Translations under genes and position numbers: made by a program
The notes under the pieces: generated by a model
What the model was told of the DNA's origin: nothing
What the model saw: the letters and a program-made list of their open reading frames with translations, nothing else
The model's database searches: none
Shown here: positions 1-5,594 of the stretch, piece by piece
Numbering within the stretch: the stretch's first letter is position 1
How the letters are laid out: every line of letters begins with the position of its first letter
Origin: Gammaproteobacteria bacterium
Lineage (GTDB): Bacteria > Pseudomonadota > Gammaproteobacteria > Xanthomonadales > Wenzhouxiangellaceae
Direction: 5' to 3'
Length of the DNA stretch: 9,818 nucleotides
NCBI GenBank assembly: GCA_003561495.1
Contig: PWWM01000150.1
Location: forward strand, 1 to 9,818

Positions 1-143
1 CCGAGTGCCTGGCCGCCAACCTGTTCGCCGGCTACACCGTGAAGGAGATTGGCGAAATGCTCGGCATTTCCAGCCGCACGGTGGTTCGTGACCTGCGCCG
101 CGCCCGTGCCTGGCTCCAGGTGGAACTGGCTGATTTTGAATGA
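1..143 (+). CDS. ECF-like RNA polymerase sigma factor, C-terminal end (partial)
   Basis: Only the last 46 codons are in the window, in the frame starting at base 3 and ending with TGA at 141-143. The visible protein contains VKEIGEMLGISSRTVVRDL followed by RRARAWL, which is a sigma-70 region 4 helix-turn-helix for -35 recognition; the RARAWL ending is typical of the ECF-like sigma70 group (Pfam Sigma70_ECF). Such factors direct RNA polymerase to a small regulon. The core-binding region 2 lies off the left edge, so the class cannot be settled. A LuxR-type regulator C-terminus is the main alternative, but the spacing and the ARAWL tail favour sigma. The stop overlaps the ATG of a micro-ORF at 140, and a lipoprotein gene follows 61 bases downstream on the same strand, so co-transcription is likely. 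Confidence 0.75.
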   Translation, partial: ECLAANLFAGYTVKEIGEMLGISSRTVVRDLRRARAWLQVELADFE

Positions 144-208
144 CTGGTTTGATGAAGGTGCGCGACGAAATGGGCCCGAGTGCCAACAAGCGGAGGTTTG
201 ACAAATGA
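140..208 (+). CDS. 22-codon micro-ORF linking sigma factor and lipoprotein genes
   Basis: ATG at 140-142 overlaps the TGA of the sigma-factor gene, and its own TGA (206-208) overlaps the ATG of the next gene, an ATGA junction at both ends. The predicted peptide begins MTGLMKVRDEMG and is 22 residues long, rich in charged residues, with no recognisable domain or signal peptide. I see no strong Shine-Dalgarno before its ATG, so translation would depend on coupling with the gene upstream. The GGAGG that serves the lipoprotein gene (192-196) lies inside this micro-ORF. It may be chance, because short ATGA-bounded ORFs arise easily. It is listed because its boundaries fit a re-initiation relay. 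Confidence 0.25.
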   Translation: MTGLMKVRDEMGPSANKRRFDK

Positions 209-909
209 CTCGATTGATCCGATTGATATGCGTCCTGGCCGGCTTGACCTTGCTGGCCAGCTGCGCCGCTCTGGATGACCTGGCCAGGACCGGCGAAACC
301 AGCGATAACGAAGCGCGCGTTGCCGCCGGCTTGCGAGAGGCACTGCAGGTCGGCAGCGAGCGGACCGCAAACCGCGTGGGACGGGTTGATGGCTACCTGG
401 CCAACGAGATGATTCGCATCGGTCTGCCCGAGTCCATGCGTTCGGTCGCCAGTCGCCTGCGCCAGGTGGGTCTGGGACGCCAGGTCGACCAGCTCGAAAT
501 CGCCATGAACCGGGCCGCCGAAGCGGCCGCCGAAGAAGCGGTCATCCTGTTTCGCGACGCGATCACCGGCATGCGACCGGCCGATGTCATGGCGGTGTTT
601 CGGGGCGGCGAAGATGCCGCCACCCGCTACCTGCGCAACCAGTCCGAGATCCGCCTGCGCCAACGTTACCAGCCCATCGTGCGGCGTCATCTTGACCAGG
701 TCCAGGGACTGGACACCTACCGCGAAATCGCCGAGCGCTGGAACCGTCTGCCCATGGTCGATCCGCTGGAGGTCGACCTGGAAGCCCATGTCACTGACCG
801 CGCCCTGGACGGCCTGTTCCTGATTCTCGCCGAAGAGGAACGACGCATCCGCTCCGATCCAGTGGCCCGAACCACCGAACTCCTGCGCGAGGTATTCGGT
901 CGCAGTTGA
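205..909 (+). CDS. DUF4197-family lipoprotein
   Basis: A 234-residue protein. It has a short basic N-terminus, a hydrophobic core and the lipobox LLASC with Cys20 as the lipidation site, so it is exported and anchored in a membrane. The rest matches the layout of the DUF4197 family as I know it: GLREALQVGSERTANRVG near 42-59, a central AMNRAAEAAAEEA helix, GGEDAATRYLRNQ, and a conserved C-terminal stretch ALDGLFLILAEEERRIRSDP followed by a short helix. Family members are about this length and have no established function. The start is supported by GGAGG at 192-196, 8 bases before ATG. It lies just downstream of the sigma-factor gene and ends 7 bp from the convergent DUF4157 gene, with no visible terminator between them. 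Confidence 0.87.
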   Translation: MTRLIRLICVLAGLTLLASCAALDDLARTGETSDNEARVAAGLREALQVGSERTANRVGRVDGYLANEMIRIGLPESMRSVASRLRQVGLGRQVDQLEIAMNRAAEAAAEEAVILFRDAITGMRPADVMAVFRGGEDAATRYLRNQSEIRLRQRYQPIVRRHLDQVQGLDTYREIAERWNRLPMVDPLEVDLEAHVTDRALDGLFLILAEEERRIRSDPVARTTELLREVFGRS

Positions 910-916
910 TCGACCT

Positions 917-1249
917 TTACGACTTGCGCTTGAAGTCCTTGACCATTTTGTCGACCGCCGGCTTGGCCTGGCGTCGACCTTGGATGGTCGGGGTGATGTG
1001 ACGGAATGTGCGCTGCTGGACGACATGGGCCAGTTCATGCGCGAGCAGCTCCAGCCCCTCGGGAGACGATGGATTAAATTGCCCCGGCCCAAAGTAAATG
1101 TGGTCGCCACGGGCGAAGGCCTTGGCGCCAACCCCGTTCGGTAGATGCGAGTTGATGTGACATCGCACGTTGGAAAAATCCTGCCCGAACGCTCTTTCCA
1201 CCTTGGCTTTGATATGGGCAGGCAAGGGCTTTCCTCCGGTTTCACTCAT
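917..1249 (-). CDS. Stand-alone DUF4157 (eCIS core domain) protein with HELAH motif
   Basis: A 110-residue protein made almost entirely of a DUF4157 domain: LPAHIKAKVERAFGQDFSNV near 9-28, GAKAFARGDHIYFGPGQF at 41-58, then LLAHELAHVVQQR ending at residue 80. H71-E72-L73-A74-H75 fits the HExxH zinc-metallopeptidase signature. A third zinc ligand is not obvious, so activity is unproven. The last 30 residues are basic (RRQAK, KDFKRKS). The domain is known from proteins tied to extracellular contractile injection systems and polymorphic toxins, usually at the head of a longer protein. No signal peptide and no injection-system gene is visible here. The start is well supported: AGGAGGA at 1257-1263 lies 7 bases upstream. 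It is convergent with the DUF4197 gene. Confidence 0.87.
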   Translation of the reverse strand: MSETGGKPLPAHIKAKVERAFGQDFSNVRCHINSHLPNGVGAKAFARGDHIYFGPGQFNPSSPEGLELLAHELAHVVQQRTFRHITPTIQGRRQAKPAVDKMVKDFKRKS

Positions 1250-1375
1250 TTCAGAATCCTCCTGGGCGACTCCCCGCCTGAATCAGCATACCGATTTTGA
1301 ACCGAAATGGACAGTAATGGCGCGTATCGGGTGACTGACCGGAATGTTCAGGGGGCTTGGCAGCCCGGGGATGCA

Positions 1376-1406
1376 GGCGGCGCCCAAGGGCGCCGCCAAT
1401 TTATTT
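1376..1406 (+). terminator. Terminator-like GC hairpin with T-rich tail
   Basis: GGCGGCGCCC at 1376-1385 and GGGCGCCGCC at 1388-1397 are perfect 10-base inverted repeats separated by AA; in RNA this would be an 8-9 bp stem with a small loop. AATTTATTT follows at 1398-1406, giving six T in nine bases on the plus strand, so polarity is plus. A weaker hairpin (GGGCT 1353-1357, AGCCC 1362-1366) lies just before it. No plus-strand gene ends close by. It could end readthrough from the DUF4197 operon, end a small RNA from the 1250-1375 region, or act as a leader structure for the gene at 1489. The rest of the 239-bp intergenic stretch shows no clear promoter. Confidence 0.45.
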
Positions 1407-1488
1407 CTGGAATAGGCAGAATTCGGGTTGCCGCCCGGCATCGAGTTCCCGTAGGCTGACTCCCGCCCAATGTGCCGGACCCAGCCAC

Positions 1489-2343
1489 ATGAACGACTAT
1501 CAACGTATCGAAAAGGCCATCCGGTACCTGGATGAACATTTTCGAGATCAGCCCGGCATCGACGAAGTCGCCGCGCATGTCGGTGTCTCCCCATCTCACT
1601 TTCATCGCCTGTTTCAGCGCTGGGCCGGCATCACGCCGAAACGCTTTTTGGAATACGTCACCGCGGCCCATGCACGCCGGATGCTGGCCGAGTCCCGGCC
1701 AGTCATGGATGCGGCCTGGCAATGTGGGTTGTCAGGAGGAAGCCGGCTGCATGATCTGTTCGTTGGTCTGGAAGCCGTCACCCCCGGTCAGATCCAGCAC
1801 CATGGTGATGGTCTGATCCTTCACTGGGGCATTCACGAAAGTCCGTTCGGGCCCTGCCTGCTGGCTTCCAGCGAACGAGGGATCAGCGCCCTGCGATTTG
1901 TTGCGGATCATGCATCCGAGCCGGTGCTGGCCACCCTGCGCCAACAGTGGCCCCGGGCACGTTTGCTCAGAAGCCAGGCTGAGACGGCTCCATCCATGGA
2001 GCGCGTCATTGCCGCCCTGGCCGACGGCCAGACCCATGGACTACGCGTGCATGCTCACGGAACGAATTTCCAGGTCCGGGTCTGGGCGGCCCTGCTGGCC
2101 ATCCCTCCGGGACAGGCGGCCAGCTACGGCCAGGTGGCCTCAGCCATCGGTCATCCCGATGCAGTGCGCGCCACCGGCACGGCAGTCGGCGCCAATCCGG
2201 TCGCGTTATTGATTCCCTGTCACCGCGTACTGCGCGCCTCGGGCGGGTTCGGGATGTACGCCGGAGGACCTGAGCGCAAGCGCGCCATCCTGGCGTGGGA
2301 ACGGGCCAGAAACACTAAAAGTGATAGCGCGTCCCCAGGGTGA
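1489..2343 (+). CDS. Ada-like fusion: AraC-type HTH / methylated-DNA-cysteine methyltransferase
   Basis: A 284-residue protein. Residues about 5-105 form an AraC-type DNA-binding domain (DEVAAHVGVSPSHFHRLFQRW, then a second helix pair ending VTPGQ). After a spacer comes the O6-alkylguanine-DNA methyltransferase domain: GTNFQVRVWAALLAIPPGQ near 191-209, a likely arginine finger at R227, and the active-site motif IPCHR with acceptor Cys244. The protein removes methyl groups from O6-methylguanine by transferring them irreversibly to that cysteine. Compared with E. coli Ada (354 residues) it lacks the N-terminal zinc domain that repairs methylphosphotriesters and switches Ada on, so regulation must differ. 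The frame is open upstream to 1357, but those residues look non-conserved and MNDYQRIEKAI fits the family start. No strong ribosome site is seen. The 3' end overlaps the next, convergent gene by 29 bp. Confidence 0.92.
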   Translation: MNDYQRIEKAIRYLDEHFRDQPGIDEVAAHVGVSPSHFHRLFQRWAGITPKRFLEYVTAAHARRMLAESRPVMDAAWQCGLSGGSRLHDLFVGLEAVTPGQIQHHGDGLILHWGIHESPFGPCLLASSERGISALRFVADHASEPVLATLRQQWPRARLLRSQAETAPSMERVIAALADGQTHGLRVHAHGTNFQVRVWAALLAIPPGQAASYGQVASAIGHPDAVRATGTAVGANPVALLIPCHRVLRASGGFGMYAGGPERKRAILAWERARNTKSDSASPG

Positions 2344-2926
2344 TGAAATTGGAGCCGCCGCGCTTGTCATGGAATATCCCCCAGGCATCGGAGCGATGAT
2401 GCAAACGAACAAAACCTGACCACTGGCTGGGCCGGGGTGGCTTGAATTCGGCCTCGATGACCACGTAGCCGAGAAAACGCGCGCTTTCCTCCTCGCCCAA
2501 TTCCTTGGCCCTGGGTTCGATGAAGGGCACCTCGGTCGCCCATGACACGCCGGCACCGACGGCGATGCGGGTATCGAGATGATGATCCCAGGGGAAATTC
2601 ATCCAGCGAGCAATATAGGCGGCATTGAACTCCCAGTGATCCTGCTCACCCCAGTGCCGCACGACCTGCAACTCCACGTCGCTGCGGATATTCCTGCCCT
2701 GGCCAATGACATAACCGGGGGCGACCGCCACCAGGTAGGAATCGATGAAACCGGTATTGAAGCGGGTGATGATGTCGAGCATTCGCTCCTTGGCGGCGCG
2801 ACCGGCGTAGACACTTAAGAAATAGTCACCCGGTTCGGCATCGGCCCTGGCCTGGGCCGGCAGGGCCAGACCGAGCATCAATACCAGACAGACGACGATC
2901 CCGCGGTGGAAAACCTGAACAGGCAT
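2315..2926 (-). CDS. Small outer-membrane beta-barrel protein, PagL-like in shape
   Basis: A 203-residue protein from ATG at 2926. It has a signal peptide of about 26-30 residues (hydrophobic 10-23, then AQARADA) and a mature part of alternating polar and hydrophobic stretches, ending in ITLGTRYHF with a terminal Phe, as in outer-membrane barrels. The segment LHHRSDAWG (H177-R-S179) near the C-terminus and GSN at 191-193 recall the H-x-S pair of PagL-type lipid A deacylases and of proteins annotated as acyloxyacyl hydrolase-like. That resemblance is from memory, and catalysis is not established. A TTG at 2929 is an alternative start; GGAG at 2936-2939 could serve either. It lies 67 bp downstream of the rhomboid gene on the same strand and may be the last gene of that operon. 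Its 3' end overlaps the Ada-like gene. Confidence 0.72.
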   Translation of the reverse strand: MPVQVFHRGIVVCLVLMLGLALPAQARADAEPGDYFLSVYAGRAAKERMLDIITRFNTGFIDSYLVAVAPGYVIGQGRNIRSDVELQVVRHWGEQDHWEFNAAYIARWMNFPWDHHLDTRIAVGAGVSWATEVPFIEPRAKELGEEESARFLGYVVIEAEFKPPRPSQWSGFVRLHHRSDAWGIFHDKRGGSNFITLGTRYHF

Positions 2927-2993
2927 CAATGGAAACTCCGGTCAGTAAGGGAAACAAACTGGCTTGCCATACAGGATCCGAACAGCGGCCGGC

Positions 2994-3641
2994 TCAACCC
3001 CGATGCCTTCTGTAGAAATCCTGACGGCCCCAGTACAGAATGAGAATCAGGCCAAACAGCATGCCACCCAGGTGGGCAAAGTGCGCGATGCCGGGCATGG
3101 CGCCGGTCATGCCGAAGATCAGGGTCAGGATGCCGTAGCCAATGACAAACCACTTGGCTTTCATCGGAACGGGCGGGATCAGCAGCATGATCCTGTGGTT
3201 GGGATACATCATGCCGAACGCCAGCAGCAGACCGAAGACCGCACCGGAGGCGCCGATGGTCGGGTAGACCTCGCCGGTGAGCGCGGCTACCGTCAGCTGA
3301 ACTATCCCGGCGCCGACCATACAGAAAAAGTAAAAGATCAAAAACCTTCTGGTGCCCCAGGCCCGCTCGATCGGCACCCCGAACATGTACAGGGCGAACA
3401 TGTTGAAAAACAAATGCGCCAACCCCCCGTGCAGAAACCCGTAACTGACCAATTGCCACGGACCGAACGCCACTTCGTACTGCGCCCAGGACGGGTCGGC
3501 GGCGGTGGCCAGCGGCCACAAAGCAAACAACCGCAATGCCTCGTTGATGTTGGCCATCTGCACGAAGTAAGCCATCACGGTCACGCCCAGAATCACCCAG
3601 GCCGCCGAGAGATTGCCACGCTGTTGCATAGGCACATTCAC
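2994..3641 (-). CDS. Rhomboid-family intramembrane serine protease
   Basis: A 215-residue polytopic membrane protein that would cut substrate transmembrane segments within the inner membrane. The rhomboid signatures are complete: HLFFN (H76, N80; oxyanion-hole pair), GASG with catalytic Ser132, and AHLGGMLFG with catalytic His190, giving the Ser-His dyad. About six transmembrane helices can be seen, with the usual conserved segment FGVPIERAWGTRRF between the HLFFN helix and the GASG helix. The start is GTG at 3641: GGAG at 3649-3652 lies 7 bases upstream, and the GTG overlaps the stop of the cytochrome gene as GTGA (3638-3641), a classic coupling junction. A longer reading to 3677 lacks support. 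The outer-membrane barrel gene follows. The substrate is unknown. Confidence 0.93.
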   Translation of the reverse strand: MNVPMQQRGNLSAAWVILGVTVMAYFVQMANINEALRLFALWPLATAADPSWAQYEVAFGPWQLVSYGFLHGGLAHLFFNMFALYMFGVPIERAWGTRRFLIFYFFCMVGAGIVQLTVAALTGEVYPTIGASGAVFGLLLAFGMMYPNHRIMLLIPPVPMKAKWFVIGYGILTLIFGMTGAMPGIAHFAHLGGMLFGLILILYWGRQDFYRRHRG

Positions 3642-4141
3642 GGCAATTCTCCAAGTGCTTCCTGCACACCATCCCAACCATCCAGCGGGGGACGCCGACC
3701 CTGGAAGGCCTCGCGCAGTTGTCTCACTTCGTTCACATCAAAGTCGGATTCTCGATCCCCCCATTGATCCACCATGAAAACCACCACCTCGGCGATATCC
3801 TGGTCGGACAGATGCTGCATGGGAGGCATGTAACCACGGTAGGTACGACCGGCCACCTCGATTTCGCCGCGCAGACCATAGAGAATGATCATGGCCAGGC
3901 CTTCATCCGGCAAATCCAGCCACTCCGACCCGGCCAGGGGCGGAAACGTCGGCGGTTTGCCCTCTCCGGCATTGCCGTGACAGGACGCACACCAGCGCAG
4001 GTAGGGTTCCTGGCCCGGCGCCAGCTCGTCGGGCAGTGAATTGCCATCGCCACACCCAATCAATGCCAGGGTCACGATGGCTGCCGCGGCAAGCCACCTG
4101 AAGTCGGCGCTGCGATTACAATGTTTGGCAGTCTTCAACAT
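3638..4141 (-). CDS. Class I cytochrome c lipoprotein
   Basis: A 167-residue single-heme cytochrome c. The N-terminus has a hydrophobic segment and the lipobox LIGC with Cys30, so the protein is a membrane-anchored lipoprotein facing the periplasm. The heme site is C51-A-S-C54-H55. YMPPM supplies the distal Met (M105 most likely), and the C-terminal DIAEVVVFMVDQW helix fits the class I fold. It carries electrons; its partners are unknown. I chose ATG at 4141 because GAGG at 4148-4151 lies 6 bases upstream. In-frame starts at 4147, 4153 and 4171 (GTG) would add residues before the signal peptide. The final TGA overlaps the rhomboid GTG. It diverges from the LOG-family gene, with only 10 bp between start codons. 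Confidence 0.9.
   Translation of the reverse strand: MLKTAKHCNRSADFRWLAAAAIVTLALIGCGDGNSLPDELAPGQEPYLRWCASCHGNAGEGKPPTFPPLAGSEWLDLPDEGLAMIILYGLRGEIEVAGRTYRGYMPPMQHLSDQDIAEVVVFMVDQWGDRESDFDVNEVRQLREAFQGRRPPLDGWDGVQEALGELP
3649..3652 (-). promoter_or_regulatory. Ribosome binding site fixing the rhomboid GTG start
   Basis: GGAG on the minus strand lies 7 bases upstream of GTG at 3641, inside the end of the cytochrome gene. With the GTGA stop/start overlap, it favours the GTG start over the longer reading to 3677 and over the ATG four codons further in. Confidence 0.6.
4117..4122 (+). promoter_or_regulatory. Possible -10 element for the LOG-family gene
   Basis: TACAAT matches five of six consensus bases and would start transcription near 4129, about 23 bases before the ATG at 4152. 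It lies inside the cytochrome c coding sequence. No convincing -35 is present 16-18 bases upstream, so the call is weak. Confidence 0.25.
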
Positions 4142-4151
4142 TTCCATCCTC

Positions 4152-4751
4152 ATGTCGATTCGTCGCGTCACCGTCTATGCCGCATCCAGCCAGGCACTTC
4201 ACAGTGACTATATCAGTGCCGCTCACCGGCTTGGCCAGACCCTGGCCCGTGCCGGCCTGGTGATCGTCTATGGCGGCGGCGGTCACGGTTTGATGGGCGC
4301 CATGGCCAATGCCGCACTGACCGAGGGCGGCGAAGTCCACGGCGTCATCCCGGAATTTCTGACTCGCATCGAACAGGGCCACCAGAAGCTGACCTCCATG
4401 GAAGTGGTTCCGGACATGCACACCCGCAAGGCCCTCATGCTTGAACAAAGCGATGCCGTCATCGCTCTGCCCGGCGGCTGCGGCACATTCGAAGAGCTTT
4501 TCGAGGCCATGACTCTCAAGCGCCTTGGCCAGTTTCTGGGACCGATCATTCTGGTCAATACCGCAGGGTATTATGACAGCTTGATGCAGGTGCTTCGTCA
4601 CAGCGTCAATGAACATTTCATGAGCAGAATTCACCTTCAGATGTGGCAGCTGGTCGACGAACCGGAACAGGCCCTTGATGCCCTCGGGAAGGCCGCACAA
4701 TGGTCGGCCAGCCGCATCCAACAGGCCGCCGTGACCGGGGCCTCATCATGA
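4152..4751 (+). CDS. LOG-family protein (TIGR00730; nucleoside-5'-monophosphate phosphoribohydrolase-like)
   Basis: A 199-residue Rossmann-fold protein of the LOG family, often mislabelled lysine decarboxylase. Diagnostic motifs are all present: VYAASS near the N-terminus, GGGGHGLMG at 41-49, MHTRK at 89-93 and PGGCGTFEE at 107-115. The last holds the catalytic glutamate region and phosphoribosyl-binding loop. Members with known activity hydrolyse N6-modified AMP or related nucleotides to the free base and ribose 5-phosphate. The bacterial role is often unclear. The frame is open back to 4041, but MSIRRVTVYAASS is the family start. The bases before it are pyrimidine-rich with no Shine-Dalgarno, so initiation may be weak or nearly leaderless. 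The stop overlaps the ATG of the next gene (ATGA, 4748-4751). Confidence 0.92.
   Translation: MSIRRVTVYAASSQALHSDYISAAHRLGQTLARAGLVIVYGGGGHGLMGAMANAALTEGGEVHGVIPEFLTRIEQGHQKLTSMEVVPDMHTRKALMLEQSDAVIALPGGCGTFEELFEAMTLKRLGQFLGPIILVNTAGYYDSLMQVLRHSVNEHFMSRIHLQMWQLVDEPEQALDALGKAAQWSASRIQQAAVTGASS
4207..4215 (-). promoter_or_regulatory. Possible extended -10 promoter for the cytochrome c operon
   Basis: On the minus strand TGATATAGT gives an extended -10 (TG-n-TATAGT, five of six consensus bases). Transcription would begin near 4200, leaving a leader of about 59 bases before ATG 4141. It lies inside the start of the LOG-family gene. The -35 is poor, as is common for extended -10 promoters. Confidence 0.35.
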
Positions 4752-5587
4752 GCCAGCCCACCTCCATTCGCCGGGTGGGTTTCGCCGCCGGGCTGCGCTG
4801 GTTGCCTGCCGGAGCGGAATTGCTGTTTTCCGGCCTGGGACCCATGGCCGGCCTGGCCTCCCTGTGGCTGCTGATTTCTCTGATCGCGGTTATCGTTCCG
4901 GTGATCGGACAGCTTTTTCTGGTGCTGCTGACTCCCTTGCTGACCGCTGGCGTCCTGGTTGGCTTCGACCTGGTTCGCAATGGCCAGGCACCCCCGCCGT
5001 TAACCCTGTTCGCCGGCTGGAGGGAACCTCGCAAACGTGCCGGTCTGCTGGTCATCGGGGCCTGGAGCATCGCAGGTTCCATGCTGGCGGCCGGGGTCTT
5101 CTTCGCCTGGCTCGGAGGACAACTGTCGGCCGCAGAACTTGAGGCCGCCGCTGAATCTCCGGAAGCCCTGCTTCAGTTGCTCGAGGGCGCCTCGATCGGC
5201 GGCGGACTATTGCTTGCCGGCGCGATCTTCGCCCTGGTGCTCTCAGCCATTTACTTTGCCATACCGCTGGTCATGTTCGAAGGCTGGCCAAGCATGACGG
5301 CCCTGATCACCAGCATCAAGGCAGTCATCGGCAACTGGGCAGCATTCCTGGGACTCGGGCTGGCTTTTTTCGCGGTCGCCGCTGGTCTGTTTCTGATTCT
5401 TCTATTGGTCACCGCGGTCACCATGGCGCTCGGCCAGATTGGAGCCATCGTCGCTCAGGTGCTGCTGCTGATCGCCACCATGTTCATGCAAATGCTGATG
5501 GCCGGCGCCCAGTACGTCGCCTTTTGCCAGGTCTTTGCCTGGAAAAGCGATGGAGATTCACCTGATGAGGACCGCTTGGTCGCCTGA
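4748..5587 (+). CDS. BPSS1780-like multi-pass membrane protein
   Basis: A 279-residue, strongly hydrophobic protein with about six predicted transmembrane segments (roughly 33-53, 55-75, 98-122, 150-175, 197-225 and 228-262) and short polar ends. The layout, with a cytosolic N-terminus ending in LRWL, a PVIGQLFLVLLTPLLTAGVLVG stretch and a final QMLMAGAQYVAFCQVF helix, resembles the BPSS1780 family of uncharacterised proteobacterial membrane proteins. I recognise the family from pattern only; its function is unknown. An acidic linker (AAELEAAAESPEALLQLLEG, about 128-147) lies between helices three and four. The ATG overlaps the LOG-family stop, so the two are probably translated from one mRNA. 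It is convergent with the gene ending at 5595 (7 bp gap), with no obvious terminator. Confidence 0.75.
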   Translation: MSQPTSIRRVGFAAGLRWLPAGAELLFSGLGPMAGLASLWLLISLIAVIVPVIGQLFLVLLTPLLTAGVLVGFDLVRNGQAPPPLTLFAGWREPRKRAGLLVIGAWSIAGSMLAAGVFFAWLGGQLSAAELEAAAESPEALLQLLEGASIGGGLLLAGAIFALVLSAIYFAIPLVMFEGWPSMTALITSIKAVIGNWAAFLGLGLAFFAVAAGLFLILLLVTAVTMALGQIGAIVAQVLLLIATMFMQMLMAGAQYVAFCQVFAWKSDGDSPDEDRLVA

Positions 5588-5594
5588 AGATGTA

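Noticed and set aside
1357..1488. Upstream extension of the Ada-like reading frame
   Set aside because: The 44 extra residues are Arg/Pro-rich and span the hairpin and T-rich tail. The family-like N-terminus begins at 1489.
2313..2323. CACT-AAA-AGTG inverted repeat at the convergent gene ends
   Set aside because: A 4-bp stem with no T-run is too weak for a terminator and is expected by chance.
2964..3767. 267-codon plus-strand frame opposite the rhomboid gene
   Set aside because: Its product is low-complexity in His, Gln and Gly, while the minus strand encodes all rhomboid catalytic motifs.
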